A DNA stretch of 64,000 nt from positions 349,031 to 413,030 of the forward strand of contig CAJNDS010002579.1 of the NCBI GenBank assembly GCA_905221605.1, written 5' to 3'. Each line of letters opens with the position of its first letter. Position 1 is the first letter of the stretch. Positions 12,242 through 23,806 of this stretch are shown one piece after another. The stretch comes from Symbiodinium natans. Taxonomy: Eukaryota > Sar > Dinophyceae > Suessiales > Symbiodiniaceae. The notes beneath the pieces were generated by a model. It did not search any database and was not told the origin of the DNA. It saw only the letters and a list, made by a program, of their open reading frames with translations. The position numbers and the translations under genes are program-made.

Positions 12242-13184
12242 GAATATAGGAATCTCTTGTCTTGTAGCAGTAGGCGTCGGAACAATTGCTACTAGAATTC
12301 AAGTATGGTTTTTTCTAGAACTAATGCGACAAGAACCCGCAAAACACCATTCCCAATTTTAGGGTTCATTTCGTCCCCAAGGACGAGGCAGTGGTGGGGG
12401 TGATCCGGAGAGCCTCGTGGCAGCGGCCCAGGTGAAGCTCCAGAAGTGGGTTTAGGGTTTAGGGTTTAGAGTTTAGGGTTTAGGGTTTAGGGTTTAGGGT
12501 TTAGGGTCAGCGGACCTCGGTGGAAGAAAGAAGAAGGGCAGGGACCGTCTGCTTGAGCTTCAAGGACATCAAGCAGGTCACCTTGGGTTGCATCACATAC
12601 ATGGGCAGCCAGGGCAGGTACAAGCAGTCGACGAAGTTTGTGCCCTGCTGATGAGGATCATGCTTGCTTCTGCTGAGATGGCGCGCATGAAGCCCGAAAA
12701 CAGCCTAAACCCTAAACCCTATATTCCCTAAAACTGAACACCCTACATCGACTAAGTCCCTATAAACCTTACCGCCCTCAAAACCCCAAGCCCCATAAAC
12801 CAGAAACCTATAAACGCTAAACCCTTAAGCCCTACATTCCACATGAGCCCTATGAACCCTAAAGGCCCTCAGACCCCCCAAAAAACATTGGTCAAGCCTA
12901 AACACTCAACCCTATAAATCGCAAAGCCCTAGACCCCTGAACCCTACACACCCTACAGCTTTAAAGCCCCCAAATAAAGCCTGAACCCTATAAACCCGAA
13001 ACTCTGTAAGCCCTAAACCCCATGAACCCTACATACCCTGCATTCTAAAGCCTACACCCAGACCCTAAACCCGCAAAGCCGCCCCCCCCCCCCCCCCCCC
13101 CCCCCCCCCACCCCCTGAAAAAAAAACAAAAAGACATAAAGAACAACAACAAAAGCAAAACCCTAGCCCTAAACCCTAAACCAG

Positions 13185-13237
13185 CAGAGGTCCACTCCGC
13201 CACCTTGCTGCAGTCGCTGGAGTCCAGGCAGCTGAAG
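13185..13237 (+). other. Exon-like island bounded by AG and GT
   Basis: A 53-base piece follows CCAG and precedes GTGGCC. It encodes a plausible helical peptide (EVHSATLLQSLESRQLK). A CCCTAAA array ends immediately upstream. No family recognised. Confidence 0.3.
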
Positions 13238-13617
13238 GTGGCCCCTCTTAGGGGTTTCTAACCCTAAACCCTAAACCCCAAAACCCCTAACCCCTAAACC
13301 CCTAAATCCCTAAATCCCTTAACCCCCTAAACCCTAAATCGGTAAACCCTTAACAGCCTAACACCCTGAAAGTCTTAGACCCTGAACCCCCACTCCCTGA
13401 ACCCTATGTCCGTAAACTTTGGGGTTTGGGGCAGGTGGGGGGTGGCAGGTTTTTGTGTCAGGGGCTTCAGCTTAGGGTTCCGGGTTTGGGGTTTAGGGTT
13501 TGGGGTTTAGGCTTTAGGGTATGGCTTTTAATGAGAATTCAAAGTTTGTTTTTCAGGAGATCAGGAGGGGGGGGGGGTGCAATTGAAGCTCGCAGGGGTC
13601 GCAATCAACCGAATAAC

Positions 13618-13716
13618 TTGGGATGTTCACCCTTTTACTAACAGCCCTTAACAGAGACTGTCAGGGGGGGGTACTATATTCCATCAAGGACTCTTAGTAT
13701 AGGGGGGGAACATCCC
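13618..13716. mobile_element. Short TIR element, family F
   Basis: Begins CTTGGGATGTTCACCC and ends GGGGGGAACATCCCCA, an inverted pair. The middle has ATCAAGGACTCTTAGTATAG. Similar ends occur at 42036-42127 and 51562-51636, with part copies near 13785-13830 and 38075-38110. Confidence 0.5.
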
Positions 13717-15261
13717 CACCTAGAACCTAAACCCTAAGCCCTAAACCCCAAACCCCAAACCCCAAACCCTAAACCCTAAACCCTATCCGTATAAAGGACT
13801 GTTAGCGCAGGGGGGAGCATCCCTCGAGGTGCGCCTGAAGGTGGATTCGAAGGTGGTCCTCACTACCAAGGCAGGGTTTGGGTTTAGGGTTTAGGGTTGA
13901 GGGTTTAGGGTTTAGGGTTCAGGGTTGAGGGTTTAGGGTTTAGGGTTTAGGGCTTGTATAGGTACTTCGGGTTCGACATTCTGGATTTTTGTCGTGTGTC
14001 TGCAGGTTTTAGGTTGCTTCTTAGTTGCTTCTTAGGATGCCATGTATTTCACGTTCATTGGGTTTGGGAGCAGCGTCTTCAGGAATGCCGTTGAGATGGC
14101 TCAAACGGGCAAACCTCGCATGTCCAGGGCGATGTTGGCCATATTCTTGACTTTCAGGGTTTAGGGACTCTAAACCCTAGACCCTAGACCCTAAACCCTA
14201 AACCCTAAACCTAGGTAGCGAAAGCCACAATTACCTTACAGGGCCTTTGTGGCGGCCCCAAATGCATTTTTTTTATGTGCCGTTTCCGTTGCCGGTGGAA
14301 GTAAGATCTGCATTCTGACCGTTTAACAAGCACAGTCGTTTGCCAACAACCGAGGAATAGCAGCCACTCTGGACTGCCAGGATTTAGGTTTTGGGGGTTT
14401 TGGGGTTCCGGGCGCTCAGCCCCAATCCAACACCCGATGAGCATTAAGCCCCATAACCTCTCGGCTCCACATGCTAAGGCCACGCTGGGCAGAAGCCCCA
14501 CAAAATCACCAAACTAGTGACGGCTTAGGGGCTTGTAGGACGCTGCTAAGGGAGGGAGGGGCTTCGTGGTTGCTAGGGTTTAGCCCTAAACCCTAAACCC
14601 TAAACACTAATTAAACCCTAAACCCTAAAGCAGGGCTTGGTACTGGTAGACGACATTCACAGAACAAGCAAAGCCCTGGAAACAAGACACAGCGACTTAA
14701 GTTTCTTGGTCGGAACGGCTCTTCGGCACAAAGCTTTACGAAAAATCCGACCCCGAAGCCCTTGTCAGCCCTCAACCCCGCAGCCCGGAACTCTTGTTTA
14801 AACCCGAAACCCTTGGATCCTAAGCTCCAAATTCCCACTGGTGCGCGGGAATTCATAAGGCACAAAGCCCCCTGAACCCTAAAGCCCCCAAGCCCTGCAA
14901 GACCAATCACACACTAAACCCGCAACTGCTCCACGTACCCTAAAGCAGCTGTCTGGCCTTAGCATCTATCCCCTGAGCCTTTTCACCCCAAACTTTCTAA
15001 ACCTTATAAACCCTATAAATCCCATAAATCCTATAAACCCCATAAACCCTAGAAACCCAATACACCCTATACACCCGAAGCCATTTAGCTCCAAATCCTA
15101 CAAACCCTAAGCCTTAAAGCAGTGCCTAAACCCTAAACCCTAAACCCTAAACCCTAAACTCTTGCTTTCCTGACTTCGCCGCCTTTGGCAGACGGTCGAG
15201 CCGCGTCGGCCGAGCGGTCTCTACCGTGCAGTCGGCGGGGCCCCTACAATTACAAAGTCTG

Positions 15262-15392
15262 CGGGTTTAGGGTTTAGGGCCTGTTTAGGGTTTAGGGTTT
15301 TTAGGGTTTAGGGTTTAGGGTTTAGGGTTTAAGGTTTAGGGTTTAGGGTTTAGGGTTTAGGGTTTAGGGTTTAGGGTTTAGGGTTTAGGGTT
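15262..15392 (+). repeat. Telomere-like array (TTTAGGG)n
   Basis: About 130 bp of TTTAGGG, nearly perfect over the last 70 bp. The short sequence CTACAATTACAAAGT occurs on both sides (15244 and 15393), so the array sits inside a duplicated 15-base sequence, as if inserted or expanded between two copies of it. Confidence 0.85.
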
Positions 15393-18123
15393 CTACAATT
15401 ACAAAGTGCGGGTTCGGGGTTTCAGAGTTCAGGGGAAACCCTTTTGCAAAGAGTTGCTTAATATATGAAACAACAGATACTAACTAATACTCGAGCCCAG
15501 AACCTCACAAGCTCTTCATCTGATACTTGCAAAGGCATTGTTTACATACGAAACAAAACGGATTGCCAAATACTACGTAAAGGTCCATGCCGCAAAGCCA
15601 TATAGACCCTTAGCCACGGACCTGTAACGGAGCTGTAACGGAGAGGTAGCGGAGCTGTAACGGAGGGCCCACGGTGGGTAGCGCAAATCCCAGAGTAAAT
15701 GATGGTAAAGCCCACCCCCCAACCTTGAACCAAGAAATCCTTAGGTTTAGGACTTACAGGACTTAGGGCGGGTCGGAGGGGCCCTAGACCCTAAACCCTA
15801 AACCCTTTAGGACTTGGAGTGGGTGGTTTGGGATAGGAATTTTTGCTCAATCACACCCCTGCACCCCTCAACTCTCAAGACGCGGGGTTCAAGGTTTAGG
15901 GTGTCTAGGGGCTTCGGGGTTTTAGGGTCTCTAGGGGTTTTAGGGGTTCTAGGGGTTTAGGGGCTTTAGGGGTTCTAGGGGTTTTATCGGGCTCCAGGGG
16001 TTTTAGGGGTTTTGAGGGGTTTCAGGGGTTTTGGGTGCTCGGCATCCGGTGGGCCTGCTGGGCACGGGCATCTCACCACCGATGCTGTCGGTTTAGGATT
16101 TAGGGTTTATCCCTAAACCCTAAACCCTAAACCCCTAAACCCTAAACCCTATAACCCTATAACCCTAAACCTCAGGGTGGTTTCTGCTGCATCTTCTTGT
16201 GCTCCTGCCCAGTCCTACCTTCGGCGAAAGTGCGGCATTTGGGTCCTTACTCGGCATCTGCGGGGCTGTGACGCCTCGCAGCCTCACGCACGGGCTTTCC
16301 CCATATCGCCCTTGGGAATTATTTTTTGTGTATATAAAACCCAAGAGGATATTAAAAATATTGTTTTTGTTAAGGTTCTAAGGGGAGTATAGTTCCAGGG
16401 CCTGAGGGTTTTTAGGTTTCGGGCCCCAGTTTTGGGTTTAGGGGTTTGGGGTTTAGGTTGTTTAGATATGGCTTCGTTTTGGGCACGCCTAGGTTCAGCT
16501 GCTGTCACCTTGTATCACGCTTGGGGTGGGGGGGGGGGGGGGGCTGCCATATTCCAAAAATAAGGGCACCCTGCTTTAGGGCTGGTTGCCTTATAAGGGA
16601 ACCTTGAACCGAAAACAGGGCCGAAGGGCTGGGCTCCAAGAATCGTGTATAGCATTTTTTCGCCACGGCGTCGAGGTCGGGGGTATGCGTGCTGATGCAG
16701 CAGTCATACTTGTGAGACAGAACACTGGAGACCAGGTGGGGCTGGGGTTCAGGGTTCCGGGTTTAGGGTTCAAGGTTTAGCCATGTTCGCCGCCAACGTT
16801 CAGTGAGGTCGAATCACCAGAGCCTGCCGAGGCTGTTCAGATGCTCGGAGCCACAGAGTAGGGTTGCGTCGTGGTTGGAAGTCCATTAAACAGACAAACG
16901 CCGGTATGGTAAGGCGCTCACCCCTCCTCGCAAGTTTGTATCGTTCAAAGAGCCTGAATCCTAAACCTTTAGTTTTGCAAGGGGCTCTGTAGGAATCCTT
17001 ACAACTCTATGAGCCTTTCAAGTTTCAAAGCTTCCGTATGTAAGGAAGCAGGGAATTAGGTCTTTTTTGGGTTGGATATCGAATCCTGAGTCCTGAACCC
17101 CAAGCCCAAGCCCAACTAAGGCTACTTCGAAGTTGCCAAAGCCATGAAGTCTCTCCCTACCAGTTGAAACCCGGCACGCCCAACCCTACGCCTCCCCCCC
17201 CTCCACAGGAGTGAAGGCGTTTGGGCAAAAACCTGGAAGCCCTAAACCCTAGCCCTAAACCCTAAACCCGAAACCCGAAACCCTAAACCCTAAACCCACC
17301 CTATGTAGCCTAAACTCTTCCCAAACCCCAGGAGCCCAGAATCCCGGCCCCGGAGCCGGCCGGCGACGCCGACGAGGGGCTCAGGAGAGCCCCAAACAGG
17401 GTTTAGGGTTTAGGGTTTAGGGTTTAGGGGGTTTAGGTTTTAGGGGCTTTAGGGACGGCTTGGGGAACGGGGCGGTTTCGGGTTTGGGGGGCTGAGGGTT
17501 TCGGAGGTTTAGGGTTTAGGGGGCTTGGGGTTTCCGGCTTTAGGGTTTATAGGTTTTGGGTTTCTCGGTTTGTGGTTCAGGGTTTATAGTGGGAATTCAT
17601 GTATCAACTTCCATGGCCCCTAAACCCGATTACGATGCAACCGTTTTGACCCATAGAAATTGGAAGTTGCAATGCAGTTTATGGGTTTGGGGTTAGGGAC
17701 TTTGTTTCCTGGAAACAGCTACCCTAAACCCTAAACCCTAAACCCTCAAGTTGGGGAAATTAGGGAGGGCTCGTCAACCTCCACTCTGCCGGGCATGTGG
17801 GTTTTTGTTCAGGGTTTAGGGTTTAGGGTTTCGGGTTTCGGGTTTAGGGTTTCGGGTTTAGGGTTTGGGGCGCATGCGCATATCTTTTTATGGCTTCGGA
17901 ACCCCATAAACCCTAATCCGGATTTCGGGGGGACGGGGAAGGGGCTGAAAATGGCTCTTGTTCAAGATCTGCCTCCTCACGAAGCTGCTGATTGAGTTGA
18001 GTTTCATCCAGAGAGTATAGGGGGTGCTGCTGGGGAGGATTCAGGGGGCTTAGGGTTTAGGGTTTAGGGTTTTAGGCTTTAGGGTTTAGGGTTTAGGGTT
18101 CCTGTGTGGCTTTTTCCCTCGCC

Positions 18124-19810
18124 ATGTCCCTTGTGATTGAAGCGAGCCTCCTGAGCGGCCGCTCCGTTGTGCTGGAGGCAAAAACGGAGGAGCTTGTGGA
18201 GACGTTTGCAACTAGGCAGGCAGTTGGGACCCTTTATATGTGTTCCCTTCTTGGGCTTGAGAGGATTATGTAGGGTTTAGGGTTTAGGGTTTAGGGTTTA
18301 GGGTGGAAGATTTTTCAGAGGGCATCAAGGGCCATCCTAGGCAAGCCGAGCGCAGAAGGCTCTGGGAGTTGGCCGGGGCAGGCTCTTGGACTCCTCCGGA
18401 GGCATGCTCGAGGGAGCAGCCACGCTGGAGGAGTCGAGGTTGCAGAGCGGCGATACGGTGACCTTGCACATCCGCAAGGTCTGCGTTTGCAGCAACCAAA
18501 TTGCTTTTGTTGCCATGCTCGGCGATGGGTCTGTGGCAACCTGGGGCGATGCTGATTGTGGCAGTGACAACCGTGCTGCACCAGGTCAGCTGGAGGGCGT
18601 GCGGCACATCCAAGCATCTGCACAGGCTTTTGCCGCCATTCTGGGGGATGGATCTGTTGCAACCTGGGGCGATGCTGAATGTGGTGGCGACAGCAGTGCT
18701 GTGCAAGGTCAGCTGAAGGACGTGCAGCAGATCCAAGCATCTGAGTCCGCTTTCGCTGCCATTCTGGGCGATGGGTCTGTTGTGACCTGGGGCAATCGCC
18801 TATATGGTGGTGACAGCAGTGCCGTGCAACATCAGCTGAAGAATGTGCAACAGATCCAAGCATCTGCGACGGCCTTTGCAGCCATTCGGGGCGATGGGTC
18901 TGTTGTGACTTGGGGCGATCCTGATTGTGGCGACAGCAGTGCCGTGCAACATCAGCTGAAGAATGTGCGGCAGATCCAAGCAGCTGCGTGGGCTTTTGCT
19001 GCCATTCTGGGCGATGGGTCTGTTGTGACCTGGGGCGATGATGATTGTGGCGGCGATAGCAGTCGTTGGCAACATCAGCTGAAGCATGTGCAGCAAATCC
19101 AAGCTTCTTACGGTGCTTTTGCGGCCATTCTGGCCGATGGGTCTGTTGTGGCCTGGGGCGATCCTGACTATGGTGGCGACCACCGTGCTGTGCAACATCA
19201 GCTGAAGGACGTGTGGCAGATCCAAGCATCTGCGCGGGCCTTTGCTGCTATTCTAGGCGATGGGTCTGTTGTGACCTGGGGCGATGATGATTGTGTTGGC
19301 GATAGCAGCGTTCGGCAACATCAGCTGAAGCATGTGCAGCAAATCCAAGCTTCTTACGGTGCTTTTGCGGCAATTCTGAGCGATGGGTCTGTTGTGACTT
19401 GGGGCGATCCTCACTATGGTGGCGACAGCAGTGCTGTGCAACATCAATTGCGGGACGTCCGCCAGATCCAAGCAGCTGCATGGGCTTTTGTTGCCATTCT
19501 GGGCGATGGGTCTGTCGTGACCTGGGGCAATGCTCGTCGTGGTGGCGACAGCAGTTTTGTGCAAGGTCAGCTGAAGGACGTGCAGCAGATCCAAGCATCT
19601 GCACAGGCTTTTGCTGCAATTCTGGGTGATGGGTCCGTGGTGGCCTGGGGCGATGCTGGGCATGGTGGCGACAGCAGGGCTGTGCAACATCACCTCATGG
19701 ACGTGCAGCAGATCCCGGCTGTCAGAACTTCCATCAATAGTTCAGGCAGCGGTGATGAATCTGGCGGCGCTTTCGAAGACATGCCGGGCGATGGGTCTGA
19801 TGTGATCTAG
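18124..19810 (+). CDS. Ubiquitin-like plus RCC1-like repeat protein (paralogue 1)
   Basis: The proposed gene is exon 1 at 18124-18207 and exon 2 at 18341-19810, giving about 517 residues. Residues 1 to about 75 resemble a ubiquitin-like beta-grasp: LLSGRSVVLEA aligns with the first hairpin, and the segment from GRLLDSSGG to TVTLHIRKV with the second half. Then come about ten tandem repeats of 41 residues (123 bp period), each with the core ILGDGSVVTWG and an AVQHQLK.V.QIQAS linker. These match RCC1-like repeats known from dinoflagellates and bacteria, which usually build beta-propeller binding surfaces. The partner is unknown. The start was chosen because the paralogue at 29486 begins with the same MSL.IE.SLLSGRSVVLEA. 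The intron is GC-AG and absent from the paralogue. A stop at 19808 precedes decayed further repeats, so the C-terminus may be truncated. Long antisense open frames are by-products of the repeat codons. Confidence 0.75.
18208..18340 (+). mobile_element. Intron 1 of paralogue 1: GC-AG, introner-like insertion
   Basis: This 133-bp insertion begins GCAACTAGGCAGG and ends CCATCCTAG, and the next exon begins GCAAGC. GCAA is present on both sides (18208-18211 and 18341-18344), which fits a 4-bp target duplication. The element proper starts CTAGG and ends CCTAG. Splicing from GC to AG joins TTT to GCA AGC CGA and gives ETFASRAQKAL, the same length as ETFSRRAQKAL in the intronless paralogue. The middle contains a TTTAGGG array (about 18271-18304). 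Only five bases of terminal inverted repeat are visible, so membership of a TIR family is inferred. Confidence 0.7.
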
Positions 19811-20091
19811 GGCCATGGTAGCAGCACCGTCGTGCAACATCAGCAGAAGAGCAATCGTTCATCAGATCCCAGCTATTGGGCATCCTCTTTGACAGGTCGC
19901 AAAGCTGAATGTTTCTGGGGCTTAAGCACAGTACATCCGAGCAACCGGGAGGGCTCTTGCTGCCATCTCTAGGTGACGAATCTGCCGTGACCAGGGCCAC
20001 GTCTGCTTCCTCAGATCATGGTGCAACATGCCAGCACCGCCGATTTCAGCGTTGCCCATTCGCACCGGACTTCTACAGGCATTTCGAACTA
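19811..20091 (+). pseudogene. Decayed RCC1-like repeats after paralogue 1
   Basis: After the stop, repeat-like DNA continues with broken frames. HGSSTVVQHQQKSN echoes the GDSSAVQHQLK linker. Further on, LPSLGDESAVT echoes ILGDGSVVT. Indels and stops interrupt it. It is either the mutated 3' end of a once longer gene or remnants of repeat expansion. Confidence 0.55.
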
Positions 20092-20878
20092 AACCCTTAA
20101 CCCAAATCCGCCGAAGTGCTCTTAAGCCTTAATCCTTCCAAGTAGCTGCTTGCATTGAGAAGGAAGAGAGCGTTCAGGGGTTCAGAGTTTGAGGGTTTTA
20201 GGGTTTCTGGGCATTGGGCTTTTTTTTTGGTGTTTTTAGGATCTTATAATTAGGGTTTAAAGTGTTTTCCGGCTTTCAGGGTTTCAAGTCTTGTTGGGCA
20301 TTGGGTTCAGGTTTTGTGTGTAGGGTTGAAAGTCTGGGAGGGTCTAGGCCCTTGGTGTAGTTTGGATTTCCCCTGTTTTGGCTTCAGAGGACCGTATTCA
20401 CTACGATTTTTTAGGAGAGGGAGGGGGGAGGGGTTGAGGGTTTCGAGGGCTCAGAGGTTAGGGTATGAGATCTCCTTGAAGTCTACGCCGAGGCTCCAGA
20501 AAAGTTTAAAGTTGACCTTAGTAGCTATCTTCTTGTTTAATTAGAAGTTTGTGGCTTTGGGCTTGTTCAGGTTTAGGGTTCAGACCCCGCATGGCCTAAA
20601 ACCCTAAACCCTAAACCCTCAACCCATAAGCCAGGCATCCCTTCCCCTAAGGGGGAAAGCTTTGGATTTTGGCCCCTGTGCTCCCTTGCGCCCTTCTGCT
20701 CAGTGGAAGAATCCCCTTTCTTGCGGTTTAGGGTTTAGGGTTTACGGTTTAGGGTTTAGGGTTTGGAGTTTAGGGTTTAGGGTATATTGTAGGGTTTGCA
20801 GGGTGTAGGCTCCAGGGTTCTCTTTGGGATTTAGGGTTTAGGCTTCAGGCTTAGGGTTTGTAATTTTTTGGAACTATT

Positions 20879-20985
20879 TGCCCCCCCCCAAAAAAAAAGT
20901 AAGAAATAGCCTTTCCTATAAGGGCAATGTAGAGATGATTTTTATTATTTTTTGGGGGAGGGGGGGGGGGGGTTCTGAAGCAAAT
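20879..20985. mobile_element. Short TIR element with C/A-rich ends, family G
   Basis: Begins with a C run followed by an A run (about 20880-20898). Ends with a T run, then a G run and TTCTGAAGCAAATAGTAG, which is the inverse of the family's left end. A fuller copy is at 35361-35500. Right-end pieces (T run, G run, then TTCTTAA or TTCTAATT) lie at about 36429-36461, 51313-51355, 55097-55125 and 60609-60650. Confidence 0.5.
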
Positions 20986-21442
20986 AGTAGCAAATGTCAA
21001 CAATGAGAAGCCCTTCTCAAGGGGCAAGGGTAGTCAGGGTAGCAGGGGGACGGGGGAGGCGTGTAGGTAAGCCAACCCCAAACCAGTCAACCCCTCAACC
21101 CGTCAAACCCTCGAGCCTTAAACCCCTCAACCCCTAAAACCTAAACCCCTCCAGCCCCTCCAACCCCTCAACCCTGAACGCTCCAACCCCGAAATCCTAA
21201 GCTCCAAACATCAAGTTTTCGACTTGGTAAGGAGCACCTTCAGCCTCACAGGGATTTAGGGCATAGGGTTGAGGCGTTTAGGGTTTATAGGGTTTATAAA
21301 TGAGCCATAAAGCCATGAAGCCTGGAAAACATGCCTGGCAGGATTCCGTTCGAGGCTTCCGCTGAGAAGCCCGCCTGCAGTGCAACCCTTTAGGCACCGA
21401 CGAGGAGGTTCTTCTGGGTTTAGGGTTTAGAGTTTGAGGTTT

Positions 21443-21476
<34 letters not shown>

Positions 21477-21629
21477 TAGGGTCATGATCTCTGTACCGGG
21501 TTTGAGGCTTTTAGGGTTTAGGGTTTAGGGCTTGGGACATCACAGTATTTGCAACGCAGGCACATCGATATTGGGAGGGGACATGTGCTAGATTTGCCTT
21601 CTTCGGCGCATCGTAGGCATCAATTTTTT

Positions 21630-21800
21630 TTAAGGGCAGTTACATGGGCCCTGAATATGGTCCCTGAATATGGCCCCTTAAGATGGTCCCTTACTGTCCT
21701 TGAAGGGTTCTGAAGTACGGGCCCTTCATTTGTACAGGGTATGTACGGGGTATATACGGGGTCCCCTATTTTAAGGCCCATACGAAAGGACCATGTAACT
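21630..21800. mobile_element. Short TIR element, family C
   Basis: Starts GGGCAGTTACATGGGCCC and ends AAAGGACCATGTAACTACCCC. The interior repeats ATGGTCCC-type units and has GAAGTACGGGCCCTTCATTT and GGGTATATACGGGGT. A second partial right end (AAGGGACCATGTAACTACCC) follows at about 21838-21858. Confidence 0.6.
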
Positions 21801-22152
21801 ACCCCAAACCCTAAACCAAACCCTGATCCCCTATGTTAAGGGACCATGTAACTACCCTTGGAATCATTCCAGGGTTCCCATCCTCTGAGGTCTGCGCAAC
21901 TGCAGGTAGACGCTAGAGACAAACCAGACCCAGCAGAAGGTCTAGGATTTAGGGTTTAGGGTTTAGGGTTTATAGGGTTTATAGGGTTTATAGGGTTTAT
22001 AGGGTTTATAGGGTTTATAGGGTTTATAGGGTTTATAGGGCTTAGGGTTTGAGGTTTAGGGGTTTAGTCTACTCAGCCCCTCCTAGGGAGCCTATCCGTT
22101 TGGTCTCCATCGGGTTAGCACACACAGCTCGCAGTCGTAGCGAGGGTCGTAC

Positions 22153-22256
22153 CTTGGGGACTAAATGAGCTCTAAACGGGTTTATGGTCATATACCTCAC
22201 TAGGAAATTCGTCAGGGTATATGACCCCTTTTTTAGGTTTCATTCTGTCGCCAAGG
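22153..22256. mobile_element. TIR element, family A
   Basis: Starts CCTTGGGGACTAAATGAGC and ends GGTTTCATTCTGTCGCCAAGG, an imperfect inverted pair. Interior: TATGGTCATATACC and GGGTATATGACCCC. The flanking DNA has no clear target duplication. Confidence 0.6.
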
Positions 22257-23439
22257 GTGGGCATGGCATGCACTTCCATCACGCCGCCTTTGCTGGGAAA
22301 CAGCTTCCTCACACCCTGGCCACCCTAAGCCACAAATCCCCAAAGCCCTTGACCTCGCACCTGTAAACCCTTAACCCTACACCCCAAACCCTAGGGCTGA
22401 ATGCCAAGCATGACGTACACAAAGCCGATTTAGGGTTTAGGGTTTAGGGTTTAGGGTTCAGGGTTTAGGGTTTAGGGTTTAGGGATGATGCGGTTCATGA
22501 CATGGGGGTCAGAGTGTGGGGTTTTGGCGCTTGGGCTTTTCAACTACCAGCTGGTTTGCGCTGCTCCCACCCCGCCCCCCTCCGCCAACCCCCAACCCCA
22601 ACTAAACCACACCTAAACCCTAAACCCTATAAACCCTAAACCCCAAAGTACCCTGAATGCCACCGCCCCCCCCCCCCCCCCCCCACCCCGACTGCGCTGA
22701 GTTTCACCTACGGCGGCAAGAACACCCTCGTCTTCGAACTACTGGAGAGCCGTGTGCTGCTTCCGACCCAGGCACGCCCCAAGGCCCTCCTCCCTACACC
22801 CTTTTTAGAGAATAATTCCTATACAGCCTATAATATAGCCTATAAACCCTATGATAAACCTTATAAGGCCTATAAACCCTTGAAAATTCCTGTAGAAACC
22901 CTTGATACGCCCTATACAACAAGCCCACAGCTTCGGTTAAAGCACCCGAGCCCTAAGCCCTTTCAGCGCGAGTTTAGGATTCAGGGACGGGCTGAGGGTT
23001 TAGGGTTTAGGGTTTAGGGTTTAGGGTTTAGGGTTTAGGGTTTAGGGTTTAGGGTTTAGGGCGTTTAGGGCCTTTAGGGTGTTCAGGGTTTAGGGTTTAG
23101 GGCTATCAAGCTGCCAACGATCAGCTTGACCAAGAAGACTTCTGCACAGCAAGTGGTCAGGCTCAGGACTCAAAGGCTCTGGGGCCCGCGAAGAACCTTC
23201 CTGCGGCAAGCAAGGGTTCAGGGTTTAGGGTTTAGGGTGTAGGGTTCATAGGGTTTAGGATTTAGGGTTTAGGGATATTAGAGACTCCGTCAAGGACGTC
23301 CCAACCCCCAAAACCCAAACCCAAGAGCCCGACCTTAAGGCCACAAACCCTACATTTGTTAGGGATTCACGTCCATGCAGCTCCTAAAGCCCAAACCCAA
23401 CATCCCCTAAAACCCCTTCCCGAACCCTAAACCAATAAT

Positions 23440-23592
23440 CCGAAACCCTAAACCAAAACCCTAAACCCTAAACCCTAAACCCTAAACCCTAAACCCTAAA
23501 CCCTAAACCCTAAACCCTAAACCCTAAACCCTAAACCCTAAACCCTAAACCCTAAACCTAAACAACCCTAAACCCTAATTGAACCCTAAACC
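23440..23592 (-). repeat. Telomere-like array (CCCTAAA)n
   Basis: Close to 150 bp, of which about 110 bp are perfect CCCTAAA units. Together with the array at 23697-23806 it flanks a 33-base exon-like piece. Confidence 0.9.
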
Positions 23593-23608
23593 CTCCTTTG
23601 CCTTTCAG

Positions 23609-23641
23609 GTGGTCGGCCGGGGCTCCTTCGAGCTTCCCGAG
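23609..23641 (+). other. 33-base exon-like island between two arrays
   Basis: Preceded by a pyrimidine-rich acceptor (CCTTTGCCTTTCAG) and followed by GTGCCTTGG. It encodes VVGRGSFELPE in one frame. The tract is in the right place for a 3' splice site. CCCTAAA arrays lie within about 20 bases upstream and 60 bases downstream. No family can be named from 11 residues. Confidence 0.35.
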
Positions 23642-23696
23642 GTGCCTTGGGGGTTCAGGGCTTGTGGTTGAGGGCTTTAGGGATCCTAGTCTCGGA

Positions 23697-23806
23697 GCCC
23701 TAAACCCTAAGCCCTAAACCCTGAACCCTAAACCCTAAACCCTAAACCCTAAACCCTAAACCCTAAACCCTAAACCCTAAACCCTAAACCCTAAACCCTA
23801 AACCCT
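23697..23806 (-). repeat. Telomere-like array (CCCTAAA)n
   Basis: About 110 bp of nearly perfect CCCTAAA units, one of the most homogeneous arrays in the window. It is separated from the one upstream by about 100 bases of unique sequence. Confidence 0.9.

Larger units (their letters stand above)
1..18123. other. Repeat-dominated region without a complete gene
   Basis: The first 18 kb consist of TTTAGGG or CCCTAAA arrays, mostly 20 to 200 bp, separated by unique islands of about 100 to 400 bp. The arrays change orientation dozens of times. The islands hold copies of several short inverted-repeat elements (listed separately), poly-C or poly-G runs (about 3716-3735, 8048-8068, 8836-8852, 13082-13110, 16529-16543), AT-rich stretches (about 1268-1440, 9113-9150) and a few exon-like pieces. 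Most open frames here translate the arrays themselves, giving runs such as GFRVWGLGFRV, and are not genes. I see no intact gene. Confidence 0.8.

Noticed and set aside
15195-15245. tRNA-like D-arm (GGCCGAGCGGTCT)
   Set aside because: No anticodon arm, T-arm or acceptor pairing could be traced around it.
18080-18124. Relict spliced-leader sequence upstream of the genes
   Set aside because: I found no stretch resembling the dinoflagellate spliced leader before any of the three gene starts.
18284-19693. Long antisense open frames (up to 304 codons) across the RCC1-like genes
   Set aside because: They mirror the 123-bp repeat of the sense gene, and their peptides are Arg/His-rich periodic strings. 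The same occurs at 29445-30703. They are shadows of biased codons.
23440-23592. True chromosome end
   Set aside because: The array is short, internal and followed by more unique sequence and arrays of both orientations.
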